Assembly: GCA_003220685.1 (NCBI GenBank)
Contig: QHTE01000044.1
Location: forward strand, 116,214-180,213
DNA from: Candidatus Rokuibacteriota bacterium
GTDB taxonomy: Bacteria; Methylomirabilota; Methylomirabilia; Rokubacteriales; CSP1-6
Length of the DNA: 64,000 nt
Reading direction: 5' to 3'
Made by a program: the position numbers and the translations under genes. The notes beneath the pieces were generated by a model. That model had not been told where the DNA came from and did not search any database. It was given only the letters and a program-made list of their open reading frames with translations. Below are positions 8,152 to 15,726 of the stretch, piece after piece. Within the stretch, counting starts at the first letter, position 1. Every line of letters starts with the position of its first letter.

Positions 8152-9473
8152 ACGGCCACCGGGGTTTCGCCGGGCGCCTTCGACGGGCGTCCCAGGATGG
8201 TTTCGGGTAACAAGCTGCCGGTTGTTTTCGTCGCGATAAATGCGAGCTTGATGTCGAACGGGTTCTTCTTCAAGTGCGCCTTCCAGCTACCGAGCGCGAC
8301 GCCGGACTGCACGAGGCCCTTCAGCATGCCGACGTCGTTCGTCGTCCAGATGTCGCTCGAGGGACCCAGGATGATCGCGCCGATGAGTCGATCGCCCCGC
8401 CACAGGAGCCTGCGATACGCCGGCCGGTCAGCCTTGACCCCGCTCGCCGTCTCGGCCTTGGCGTCGTCCCAGGCGCCGAACGACGCGACGTCGAGATGAC
8501 AGACCTCGACGATGTTGATGATGAGGCTGCCGCGGTAGCGCACGTCCTTGCCGGCCATGTTGGCGCCGGCGACGCGGCCGTGCTCCTGCGCCGTGGGCTC
8601 GATGGCGTGGACCGCGTTGGCCTGCGTGATCAGATCGCGGCCCTCGGCGACGTCACCGGCCGCGTAGACGTTCGGGGCGCTCGAGCGCAGGCGCTCGTCG
8701 ACGACGATGCCCTGATTGATCTTCACGCCGGACGTCTTGAGCCACTCGAGGTTCGTTCGGATGCCCGTCGCCATGATCACGACGTCAGCGACCAGGTCGC
8801 CGCCCGCGGCCATTTTGAGTCGGCGCCGGTTCTTCACCTCGTCGATCTGCGTGAGCTTGGCGCCCGTGCGCACCGCGACGCCGTGTTGCTCCAGCCACGA
8901 CTGGACGAGCCCGGCGCCGGTGTCGTCGATCATCCGCGGCAGGATTCGCGGCGCGACCTCGACGATCGTGAGCTTGGCGCCGAGCGACAGGATCGAGTTG
9001 AGGATGGTGAACGCGATGAAGCCCGCTCCGATCATCACGACGTGGCTGCCCGGCTGGATCTGCGCGAGCACGCCGCGCGCCTGGTCGAGCGTCCAGAACG
9101 AGTGCACCCCCGGCCCGTCGGCGCCCGGCACCGGCGCCCGGACCGCGGACGAGCCCGTCGCGATCAGACAATCGTCGTACTCGACCCTCGTGCCGTCGTC
9201 GAGCGTGCACACGTTCGCGTTCGTGTCGAGCGCGGTGGCGCGTTTGCCCAGATGCGTCGTGACGTTCCAGTCGCGCAGCACCCTCGCCGTCGCGGTGAAC
9301 ACGTGCGACTCGGCGATCGAGCGGTCGAGGTAGTACGGCAAGACCATCCGCGAGTACGGCTTCTCGGCGCTCACCAGGGTGATCGCCGACCGCTCGGTCT
9401 CCTCCTCGCGGATCGTCCGGATCGCGTTCATTCCCGCGGTGCCGCCGCCGATGATCAGGTGCCGGGGGGCCAT
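8148..9473 (-). CDS. FAD-dependent NAD(P)-disulfide-type oxidoreductase (AorC-like subunit)
   Basis: 441 aa. FAD-binding HLIIGGGTAGMNAIRTIR at the N terminus, second dinucleotide motif HVVMIGAGFIAFTILNSI near residue 165-185, and the FAD-contact segment VYAAGDVAEG near residue 275. It lacks a CXXXXC redox disulfide, so it is of the NADH-oxidoreductase/BamI-AorC kind rather than a disulfide reductase. Its start overlaps the ferredoxin stop (TGATG) and its stop overlaps the AOR start. Role by context: passes electrons between the polyferredoxin and NAD(P). Confidence 0.88.
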   Translation of the reverse strand: MAPRHLIIGGGTAGMNAIRTIREEETERSAITLVSAEKPYSRMVLPYYLDRSIAESHVFTATARVLRDWNVTTHLGKRATALDTNANVCTLDDGTRVEYDDCLIATGSSAVRAPVPGADGPGVHSFWTLDQARGVLAQIQPGSHVVMIGAGFIAFTILNSILSLGAKLTIVEVAPRILPRMIDDTGAGLVQSWLEQHGVAVRTGAKLTQIDEVKNRRRLKMAAGGDLVADVVIMATGIRTNLEWLKTSGVKINQGIVVDERLRSSAPNVYAAGDVAEGRDLITQANAVHAIEPTAQEHGRVAGANMAGKDVRYRGSLIINIVEVCHLDVASFGAWDDAKAETASGVKADRPAYRRLLWRGDRLIGAIILGPSSDIWTTNDVGMLKGLVQSGVALGSWKAHLKKNPFDIKLAFIATKTTGSLLPETILGRPSKAPGETPVAV

Positions 9474-9943
9474 CAGCGGGCCTCCGCGAGAACGCGCGCG
9501 GTGCGCTCGCGGGCGAAGTCACCCAGCCAGTCCGCGGTCTCGACGTCCTCGTACGTGATGGCGGCCGTCGGGCACGCCTCCGCGCAGGCCGGGGCGCCGC
9601 CGCAGAGATTGCACTTGAAGGCCTTGCGCGTGGCGGGGTCGTAGAACATCGTCCCGAAGGGGCAGGCGATCGCGCAGAGCTTGCAGCCGACGCAGCGATC
9701 GTCCTGAACCTCCTTGGCGCCGACGGCGCTGATCGTGATCGCGCCCACCGGGCAGGCCGTCATGCACCACCCCTCCGCGCACTGCGTGCACGTGTACGGC
9801 GCGTAGGAGGTGTGGCCCTCGAAGGGCGAGACGCGGATCACGGACTTGGCGGGCTGGTACTCGCCGGTCTGCATGTACGAGCACGCCAGCTCGCAGCGGA
9901 GACAGCCCGTGCACTTCTCCGGGTGGATCCTCAGAACCCTCAC
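9473..9943 (-). CDS. Polyferredoxin, four [4Fe-4S] clusters (AorA-like, HycB family)
   Basis: 156 aa. Four Cys groups are visible: CTGCLRCELAC, CTQCAEGWCMTACP, CVGCKLCAIACPFG and CNLCGGAPACAEACP, the HycB/DmsB/AorA pattern. The closest known architecture is the 16-kDa AorA electron-transfer subunit that links AOR to its FAD partner. The GTG start overlaps the stop of the GYD gene (GTGA) and its stop overlaps the FAD gene, so all four genes form one unit. Confidence 0.9.
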   Translation of the reverse strand: MRVLRIHPEKCTGCLRCELACSYMQTGEYQPAKSVIRVSPFEGHTSYAPYTCTQCAEGWCMTACPVGAITISAVGAKEVQDDRCVGCKLCAIACPFGTMFYDPATRKAFKCNLCGGAPACAEACPTAAITYEDVETADWLGDFARERTARVLAEAR

Positions 9944-10263
9944 CGTCTCTTCCTTTCAGTGCGGCGGCGAGCCGTGCCGCGCTCCAGCCGGCCGATGAAC
10001 TCGTCGAGGGGAATCGCGGCCATCGTCATGCCGGCGACGCCTCCTCGAGCGCCGAGCTCGACGGACACGCGCGAGATCGTCGCGTTGTCCGGCGCCTCGA
10101 TGATGGTGACGAAGTCGTACGGGCCCAGGACCGCGTACTGCGCCACGACGCGCGCGCCCATGCGCTGCACGTCGGCGTTGACCTTGCGGACCCAGCCGGG
10201 CCGCCCGCGGAGGACCTTGCGCCCCGACTCGGACAGCGTGCTCAGCATGACGTAGGTCGCCAC
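9940..10263 (-). CDS. GYD-domain protein
   Basis: 107 aa small alpha/beta protein: ATYVMLSTLSESGRKVL then VQRMGARVVAQYAVLGPYDF and VELGARGGVAGMTMAAIPLD, the GYD-domain pattern. The GTG start has an excellent GGAGGAGG eight bases ahead; the much longer open frame upstream is only an out-of-frame shadow of the dehydrogenase gene. First gene of the AOR operon and overlapping the ferredoxin start. Function of GYD proteins is not established; the Arg/Lys-rich tail is unusual. Confidence 0.85.
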   Translation of the reverse strand: MATYVMLSTLSESGRKVLRGRPGWVRKVNADVQRMGARVVAQYAVLGPYDFVTIIEAPDNATISRVSVELGARGGVAGMTMAAIPLDEFIGRLERGTARRRTERKRR

Positions 10264-10301
10264 GATGGTCCTCCTCCGCCGTTCACGCCCGGGCCAGCAT
10301 A

Positions 10302-11204
10302 TCAGACCGGTGATTCGCGGCTTGATGCTCTCAGAAACATATAGATCGACGAGAAGTCCTTGCGCCCGAAGCCGTGGGACGATGCGAGCCGGAGCGCCTG
10401 CTGCGCCGCCGGCGCCACCAGGACTGGCACGCGCAGCTCCCGCGCGGCGTTGACGACCAGGCCCAGGTCCTTCGCCATCAGATCGGTCGTGAAGCCCGGC
10501 GCATAGTCGCGGCTCGAGGGCGCCTTGCCCACGAGGCCCGGCACGGGATGCATGTGCTCCATCACCCAGGTGTTGCCCGAGGACTTCGAGATGACGTCGG
10601 TCAAGATTTTCGGATCGACGCCGAATCCCTCGGCGATCCGGAAGGCCTCGCTGACCGCGACCGCGGCCACGCCCGCGACGAGGTTGTTGCAGAGCTTCGC
10701 GACCTCGCCCGCTCCCACCGGCCCGACGTGGATGATGTTGGCGCCCATCGCCGCCAGCACCGGGCGCGCCTCCTCGAAGTCGCGCGGGTCGCCGCCGACC
10801 ATGATCGCGAGCGTGCCGTCCGTCGCGCGCGGCACGCCGCCCGACACCGGCGCGTCGATGAAGCGCGCGCCGCGCTTGGCCGCCGCGTCGGCGACCCGTC
10901 GCGACACGCCCGGATCGATCGTGGACATGTCGATGCAGAGGCGTCCGGCGCCGACGCCTTCCAGCACGCCGCCGGGGCCGAGATACGCCGCCTCGACGTG
11001 CGACGACGAGGGGAGGATCGTGATGACCAGCTCGCCGTCGCGCGCGGCCGCCGCGGACGACGCGGCCCGCGCGGCGCCGGCCTTGACCGCGCCGGCCAGC
11101 GCGGACTCGACCACGTCGTACGCGACGATCTGGTGGCCGTGCTTGACGAGGTTTGCCAGCATCGGCTGGCCCATCGCGCCGATTCCGATGAATCCGATCT
11201 TCAT
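10302..11204 (-). CDS. NAD(P)-binding 3-hydroxyisobutyrate dehydrogenase-family protein (second paralogue)
   Basis: 300 aa. IGFIGIGAMGQPMLANLV Rossmann motif, DAPVSGGVPRATDGT substrate loop, catalytic-Lys segment GAGEVAKLCNNLVAGV, and C-terminal KDLGLVVNAARELRVPV. Closest in pattern to 3-hydroxyisobutyrate dehydrogenase (valine catabolism) or 2-hydroxy-3-oxopropionate reductase. Shine-Dalgarno AGAGGAG precedes the ATG. It sits 38 bp upstream of the AOR operon in the same direction and could supply or consume a semialdehyde for the AOR, but that is speculation. Confidence 0.88.
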   Translation of the reverse strand: MKIGFIGIGAMGQPMLANLVKHGHQIVAYDVVESALAGAVKAGAARAASSAAAARDGELVITILPSSSHVEAAYLGPGGVLEGVGAGRLCIDMSTIDPGVSRRVADAAAKRGARFIDAPVSGGVPRATDGTLAIMVGGDPRDFEEARPVLAAMGANIIHVGPVGAGEVAKLCNNLVAGVAAVAVSEAFRIAEGFGVDPKILTDVISKSSGNTWVMEHMHPVPGLVGKAPSSRDYAPGFTTDLMAKDLGLVVNAARELRVPVLVAPAAQQALRLASSHGFGRKDFSSIYMFLRASSRESPV

Positions 11205-11277
11205 GGGAGAGACTCCTCTGTCGCCCCTGCCGCGTCGAGCTGATGTCGAGAGGCCGCGAACGCTGCCGCGCCCAAGC

Positions 11278-11283
11278 TATGAT
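11278..11283 (+). promoter_or_regulatory. -10-like TATGAT placed for a leaderless transcript
   Basis: TATGAT ends six bases before the GTG of the DMT transporter and no Shine-Dalgarno is present, so transcription would start at or next to the start codon. Confidence 0.45.
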
Positions 11284-11289
11284 CGCGGG

Positions 11290-12189
11290 GTGCATCGAGC
11301 CCGTCAAGCCCCCCGGACCGTCTCGGGTCTGGTCCTCATCGCGCTCGCCGCAGTCTCCTGGGGCACGAGCGGCTCGGTGATGACCGTGCTCGCCGAGCGC
11401 AACGCGGCGAGCCCGCTGCTGGTCGGCGTGGCGCGTCTCTGGCTCGCGGCGATCCTCTTGCTGCTGGCGGCGGCGTGGGCCGCGCGGCCTTTCGCCCTCG
11501 CCCAGGGTGACCGCTGGCGCTGTCTCGCGATGGGCGCCTGCATGGCCGCCTACCAGGCCGCGTATTTCACGGCCGTCACGCTCGCCGGCATCGCCGTCGT
11601 GGCACTCGTCGCGATCTGCTCGGCGCCGCTCGTCATCGCCGCGCTCGCGCCGTGGCTGTTGGGTGAGCGGCCGGCGCCGCGCGTGCGCGTCGCGCTCGTG
11701 CTCGGCGTGCTCGGCACCGCGCTGCTCGTGGCGTCGCCGTCGGGGCCGCTGGACCCTTCGGCGCGGTTAGTCGGCGGCGTCCTGCTCGCGTTCGCCGCCG
11801 GCCTCGCGTACGCGCTGTACGTGCTCGCGGCGAAAGCCACGCTCCGGCGCTCGGCGCCGCTGCCCGCGACCGCGGCGACGTTCACCATCGGCGCGTTGCT
11901 CCTGACGCCGGCCCTCGTCTGGACCGATGCGCCCGTGAGCCAGTTCGCGTGCGGCTGGCCGTGGCTGCTCTACCTCGGCGGCGTGGCGACGGCGGGCGCG
12001 TACGCGATCTACACGGTCGGGCTGCGTCGCGTGCCGGCGTCGGTCGCGGGGGCGACAACCCTGCTCGAGCCGCTGACGGCCACGATCCTGGGCGTCGCGC
12101 TCTTCGGCGAGCGGCTCGGCGCCGCGGGAGGCGCGGGCGCGCTGCTCCTGGTGACCGCGCTCGGCCTGCTGCTGACCGACCGCGGCTAG
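11290..12189 (+). CDS. EamA/DMT-family permease
   Basis: 299 aa inner-membrane transporter with about ten hydrophobic helices in two EamA repeats (about 10-140 and 150-295). The first repeat opens GLVLIALAAVSWGTSG and the second has GGVLLAFAAGLAYALYVLAA and LGVALFGERLGA, both typical of drug/metabolite exporters. The GTG start lies just after a TATGAT element with no ribosome site, as for other leaderless genes here. It is divergent from the dehydrogenase gene. Substrate unknown. Confidence 0.88.
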   Translation: MHRARQAPRTVSGLVLIALAAVSWGTSGSVMTVLAERNAASPLLVGVARLWLAAILLLLAAAWAARPFALAQGDRWRCLAMGACMAAYQAAYFTAVTLAGIAVVALVAICSAPLVIAALAPWLLGERPAPRVRVALVLGVLGTALLVASPSGPLDPSARLVGGVLLAFAAGLAYALYVLAAKATLRRSAPLPATAATFTIGALLLTPALVWTDAPVSQFACGWPWLLYLGGVATAGAYAIYTVGLRRVPASVAGATTLLEPLTATILGVALFGERLGAAGGAGALLLVTALGLLLTDRG

Positions 12190-12232
12190 CTGTCATTCAC
12201 CGGCGCGCGCGGCCGGCGCCGGGGAGCCTCGA

Positions 12233-12375
12233 GACGGCCTGCGGCGCGCACTTCGTTTGTCGGCGCGCCTCGGCCGGCGGGGCCCCAGCCCCGCGACGGC
12301 CTGCAGCGCGCACTTCGTTTGTCGGCGCGCCTCGGCCGGCGGGGCCCCAGCCCCGCGACGGCCTGCGGCGCGCAC
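12233..12375. repeat. 62-bp tandem repeat, 2.3 copies
   Basis: Units start at 12233, 12295 and 12357. The first two 62-bp copies differ at one base (GCGGC versus GCAGC near the left end); the third is cut after 19 bases. The unit holds GC-rich inverted segments such as GGCGGGGCCCCAGCCCCGC. It lies between the convergent DMT and UGSC-selenoprotein genes and is non-coding by every frame I examined. Without distinct spacers it is not a CRISPR array; it may aid termination or be replication slippage. Confidence 0.85.
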
Positions 12376-12382
12376 GGCGTCG

Positions 12383-14044
12383 TCAGATCGGGCGGACCGG
12401 TCGGGACACCGCGCGACTGAAGGTGCAGTTCGGGACGACTGCGGAGTGCTTGCCCGGGCCTCCGGCGACGATCACCATCACGTCCTCGGGCGACGGGACC
12501 TGTGGGAGCAAGGCGTCGTCGTCGGTGATCGCGTGCATCCAGCGCGGCCAGTCCTGGATGCCCCACATCCCGCCGAGCTTCAAGAGCCGCAGCGGCAGGC
12601 GCGCGTTCTCGAACACGAAGCGCTGGACGTCGGCCCGGCTCAATCCGTCACCGGCGATCGTCTGGGCGTGCTCCGGCCCGAGCACGATCAAGAGCTGGCT
12701 CTGCGAAAAGTACCAGCCGACGTTCGAGCCGAGCGAGACGGCCGTGTCGGCCACCGTCGCGAGAATGCCGGCGGCGGTCGTCGACACGTGATCGTTCACG
12801 TTGTGCGGTGGCTCGCCGCCGAAGACCGTGACGGCGTTGTCCTCGTGGAGCGCGCCCCAGGGCGACGCGTCGGCGCGCTCGGCGATGCAGTAGGAGAACT
12901 TCGCGGGGCTCCCCTGGGTCGCCATGTCGTGCCGGCCCGGCCAGGCGCCGCCGACGTTCAGCAAGATGAGGCGGATCGCGCGCCCGATCGTCGCGTTGCC
13001 GCGGAAGCCGGGGCCGAAGCAGCCGCTGCCCGAGTGCACGCCGAGCTCGGCGGCGATCGGCCCGTGGACGATCAGGAGCGGCGCGACCGAATGCGTGGTC
13101 GCCTGGACTCCGTAGAGGTTGAACGATGGGTCGAGCATCGCCTCGACCGCGGCGACGATGAGCGGAAACCCCGCGGGCTCGCACCCGGCCATCACTGCGT
13201 TGACCGCCAGCTTCTCGAGCGTCGCCAGGCGCCAGAGGGGCGGCATCGCCCCGAGCGATCGATCGCCGGGTGCGCCGGCCAGCATCGCCAGCACGCGCGC
13301 CTCGGTGGGCGGCACGATCGGCAGCCCGTCGCACCACTGGCGCTCGCAGAATGCCGCGAGGACGGCTTCGGCCGTGTCGGGTATTGTAACGGGGCCCGTG
13401 AGGTCGGCTTCTACCGAGGGTGGGCTGAGAGAGACGCCCGCCGGCTCCGCACGCTCGATCTCGCTGGTCGTGGACACGTCGGCCAACTCCGCACGGCCGA
13501 TCTCACTCGCGCCGCTGCTCCACCGGCCGAGCAGCCCTCTGATCTGGTCGACCGCCTGACGGGCTCGCCGGGCGACGCCGTCAGGACGCTCGCCGCCGAG
13601 CGGATGCTCGATCGCGACCATGGGAAGCGAGATCCCCAGCGCGCGCATCTCGCTCTGGGCGAGCCCCTGGAAGACCGTCGTGCCGATGAGCGCGCTCGGC
13701 GTTCCCGCCTTCGCCAGCTCGATGGCGTCGTGGAGACTCCACGACGTGCAGGACCCTCAGTCGGCCGAGCCGGCGAAGACGACATCGCAGTCTTTCGCCA
13801 GGCCCGCGAGAATCTCCGGAGCGGCCGGTGTGGCGGCGTTGGCCTTGCGGCGCCGGATGACGGCTTTGACCCCGTGCTCGGCGGAGAGGATCGCGCCGAT
13901 CTCGTCGGCGAGCCGGTCGAAATTCGCCTTCCGGTTGTCGATGAAGCCCACCGTGCGACCGGCGAGCGATCCAGGCAGCCGCGGCAGGCTCGCGGTATGG
14001 GCGGCGGTCACACCGATGGGACTCAGGACGCGGATCTGGCTCAT
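12383..14044 (-). CDS. UGSC-family selenoprotein fused to a DGLPxVPPT-type domain (Sec at residue 96)
   Basis: The frame from the ATG at 14044 meets TGA at 13757-13759 and continues open to 12383. Read through, it gives 553 aa with VVFAGSAD-U-GSCTSWSLHDAI at residues 88-106, the exact UGSC motif for which the UGSC family of (seleno)proteins is named. Conserved-looking sequence continues across the UGA (ELAKAGTPSALIGTT, SLPMVAIEHPLGG), so this is not a broken gene. A 9-bp hairpin follows the UGA. Residues about 173-215 form a repetitive linker, and 215-553 are a second domain with FCERQWCDGLPIVPPTEARV and several Gly-rich stretches. Biochemical function is unknown; the USC pattern suggests redox chemistry. 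It overlaps the upstream small gene (ATGA). Confidence 0.85.
13726..13746 (-). promoter_or_regulatory. Candidate bacterial SECIS hairpin for the UGSC gene
   Basis: On the coding strand, ten bases after the UGA, CGTCGTGGA pairs perfectly with TCCACGACG around a GUC loop: a 9-bp stem whose apical loop begins 19 nt after the UGA. Bacterial SECIS elements sit directly downstream of the UGA inside the coding region, with a G/GU in a small apical loop at about this distance, for SelB binding. Confidence 0.75.
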
Positions 14045-14259
14045 GACGTTCTCCGTGTGATCCCGGTGGAGCGGGCGAGCAGTCGCCCGAGATTCTCGTG
14101 CAGCTCGGCGAGGACGGTGCGCTTGATCGCGACCGTGACCGACTCGACGGGCTCGGGGTTGCCCTCGCGATGAATGATCAGCGAGCCCACGAACTTCTCG
14201 GCGCGCTCGTCGGTGGCGGCCAGCCCTCGCAAGGTAAGAATTTCCCAGGCCTCCGGCAT
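14041..14259 (-). CDS. Small conserved-looking protein coupled to the UGSC selenoprotein
   Basis: 72 aa, no Cys, no membrane segment. Begins MPEAWEILTLRGLAATDE and contains EKFVGSLIIHREGNPEP and a mixed-charge helix VLAELHENLGRLLARS. Its stop overlaps the selenoprotein start as ATGA. The ATG is placed six bases after TAAGAT, consistent with a leaderless start for the two-gene operon. I do not recognise the family; its fixed coupling suggests a partner or chaperone of the selenoprotein. Confidence 0.7.
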   Translation of the reverse strand: MPEAWEILTLRGLAATDERAEKFVGSLIIHREGNPEPVESVTVAIKRTVLAELHENLGRLLARSTGITRRTS

Positions 14260-14264
14260 GGGGC

Positions 14265-14271
14265 TATCTTA
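14265..14271. promoter_or_regulatory. Shared bidirectional -10 element between small protein/UGSC operon and sugar kinase
   Basis: Rightward TATCTT (14265-14270) ends six bases before the kinase GTG. Leftward TAAGAT (14271-14266) ends six bases before the small-protein ATG. Only 17 bp separate the two start codons and neither has a Shine-Dalgarno, so both transcripts would be leaderless from one overlapping -10. Confidence 0.55.
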
Positions 14272-14276
14272 ACTCA

Positions 14277-15719
14277 GTGGTCATTGCGCTCGACGTCGGG
14301 ACCTCCTCCGCGCGGGCCGCGTTTTACGACGGCGATGCTCGGCCCATCGCCGGCCGCTCCCACCAGATGCAGTACACCCCCAGACTCACCCGGGACGGCG
14401 GCGTCGAGCACGACGCGAATCGACTGCTGGAGGCGGTGGTCGCATGCCTGGATGCGATTCATCCAAACCGGCCTCCCGAAGATACCCGCGCGGTCGGCGT
14501 GGCGACATTCTGGCATGGGCTTCTCGGCTTCGATGCGAGCGGGCACGCGATCACGCCCGTATACATGTGGGCCGACGTTCGGAGCGCCGCGGAGGCCGAG
14601 GTGCTTCGCTCGGCGCTCGACGATGAAGCGGTGCACGCGCGCACCGGCTGCCATCTGCACTCCTCGTACTGGCCCGCCAAGCTGCGATGGCTCGCCCGCG
14701 AATACCCCGTCGAGTCGTCTCGCGTGGCGCGGTGGGGCTCTTTCGGGGAATTCCTCGAGCTCAACCTGTTCGGCGAGGCGACGACAAGCGTCTCGATGGC
14801 GTCCGGAACCGGCCTCCTCGACCAGGCGACCTCGCGATGGGACCTCGAGGCGCTGGCCGCGGCCGCGGTGGACGAGCGTCGGCTGTTTCCCCTCAGCGAT
14901 CGCGCCGATCCGCGACGGGGTCTGCGCGCTCCGTGGGCAAGCCGATGGCCGGCGCTCCGCACCGCCACGTGGTACCCGGCCGTCGGCGACGGTGCCGCGA
15001 GCAACGTCGGGTCCGACTGCGTCGATCCCACGCGGATCGCCCTGAACGTGGGCACATCCGCCGCGCTCAGGGTCATGGGCAGCCAGCATCCCGTCGTCCC
15101 GAGGGGCCTCTGGCGCTATCGCGTCGACCGCACTCGTGCGATCGTGGGAGGTGCGACGTCCGAGGGCGGTAACATTTATGCGTGGTGCCGACAGGTGCTG
15201 CGGCTCGGAAGCGATGAAGAGGTCGAAGCCGCGCTGGCCGCGTTGCCGCCGGACGGACACGGCCTCACGATCCTCCCTCACCTGGCCGGCGAGCGGTCGC
15301 CGGGATGGCGCGATGGACGAAGAGGCGCGATCGCCGGGCTTCGTCTGGACACGAGCGGCCTCGACATCGTCCGCGCCGCGCTGGAGTCGGTCGCGCTTCG
15401 CCTCGCGGCGGTGTACCGACTCCTGGCGCCCTGCGCGTCGGACGGGCATACGATCGTCGCCTCGGGGGCGGCGCTCGGACACTCGCGCGCCTGGACCCAA
15501 ATGATCGCCGATGCGATTGGACGGCCGGTCGCGTGGTCGACCGAGCCCGAGGCGACCGGCCGAGGCGCCGCCGTGCTCGCGCTGGAGGCACTCCGGGCTC
15601 TGCCCGATCTGTCGGCGGCGCGGCGGCCCACAGGAGAAACTTTCGTGCCCCAAAAAGTTCATCATGTTCGATACCTCGAAGCGCTCGAACGCCAGCGCCG
15701 GCTGGACGAGAGGGTATGA
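14277..15719 (+). CDS. FGGY-family carbohydrate kinase, gluconokinase-like
   Basis: 480 aa, normal FGGY length. N-terminal ATP-grasp-like phosphate motif VIALDVGTSSARAAFYDGD, substrate region GVATFWHGLLGFD (about 75-90), second-domain ILPHLAGERSPGW (about 335) and adenosine motif IVASGAALGHSRAW (about 395-410). Start is GTG after a leaderless -10; the gene is followed at once by pgl and zwf. Gluconokinase would deliver 6-phosphogluconate, the product of Zwf plus Pgl, which fits the neighbours, but other aldonates or polyols are possible. Confidence 0.85.
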   Translation: MVIALDVGTSSARAAFYDGDARPIAGRSHQMQYTPRLTRDGGVEHDANRLLEAVVACLDAIHPNRPPEDTRAVGVATFWHGLLGFDASGHAITPVYMWADVRSAAEAEVLRSALDDEAVHARTGCHLHSSYWPAKLRWLAREYPVESSRVARWGSFGEFLELNLFGEATTSVSMASGTGLLDQATSRWDLEALAAAAVDERRLFPLSDRADPRRGLRAPWASRWPALRTATWYPAVGDGAASNVGSDCVDPTRIALNVGTSAALRVMGSQHPVVPRGLWRYRVDRTRAIVGGATSEGGNIYAWCRQVLRLGSDEEVEAALAALPPDGHGLTILPHLAGERSPGWRDGRRGAIAGLRLDTSGLDIVRAALESVALRLAAVYRLLAPCASDGHTIVASGAALGHSRAWTQMIADAIGRPVAWSTEPEATGRGAAVLALEALRALPDLSAARRPTGETFVPQKVHHVRYLEALERQRRLDERV

Positions 15720-15720
15720 T
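15715..15720 (+). promoter_or_regulatory. -10-like TATGAT before pgl
   Basis: TATGAT overlaps the kinase stop codon and ends six bases before the pgl ATG. No ribosome site lies between, so pgl may have its own leaderless promoter in addition to read-through from the kinase. Confidence 0.4.
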
Positions 15721-15726
15721 CTGATC

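Noticed and set aside
6163..8499. A 778-codon plus-strand open frame opposite the AOR gene
   Set aside because: The AOR reading has all family motifs and operon overlaps; the antisense frame has none.
12233..12375. CRISPR array
   Set aside because: The copies are directly adjacent with no unique spacers, and there are no cas genes.
13757..13759. Frameshift or nonsense mutation splitting the 12383-14044 gene
   Set aside because: Both sides are in the same frame, the UGA falls exactly in a UGSC motif, and a SECIS-like hairpin follows; selenocysteine is the better reading.
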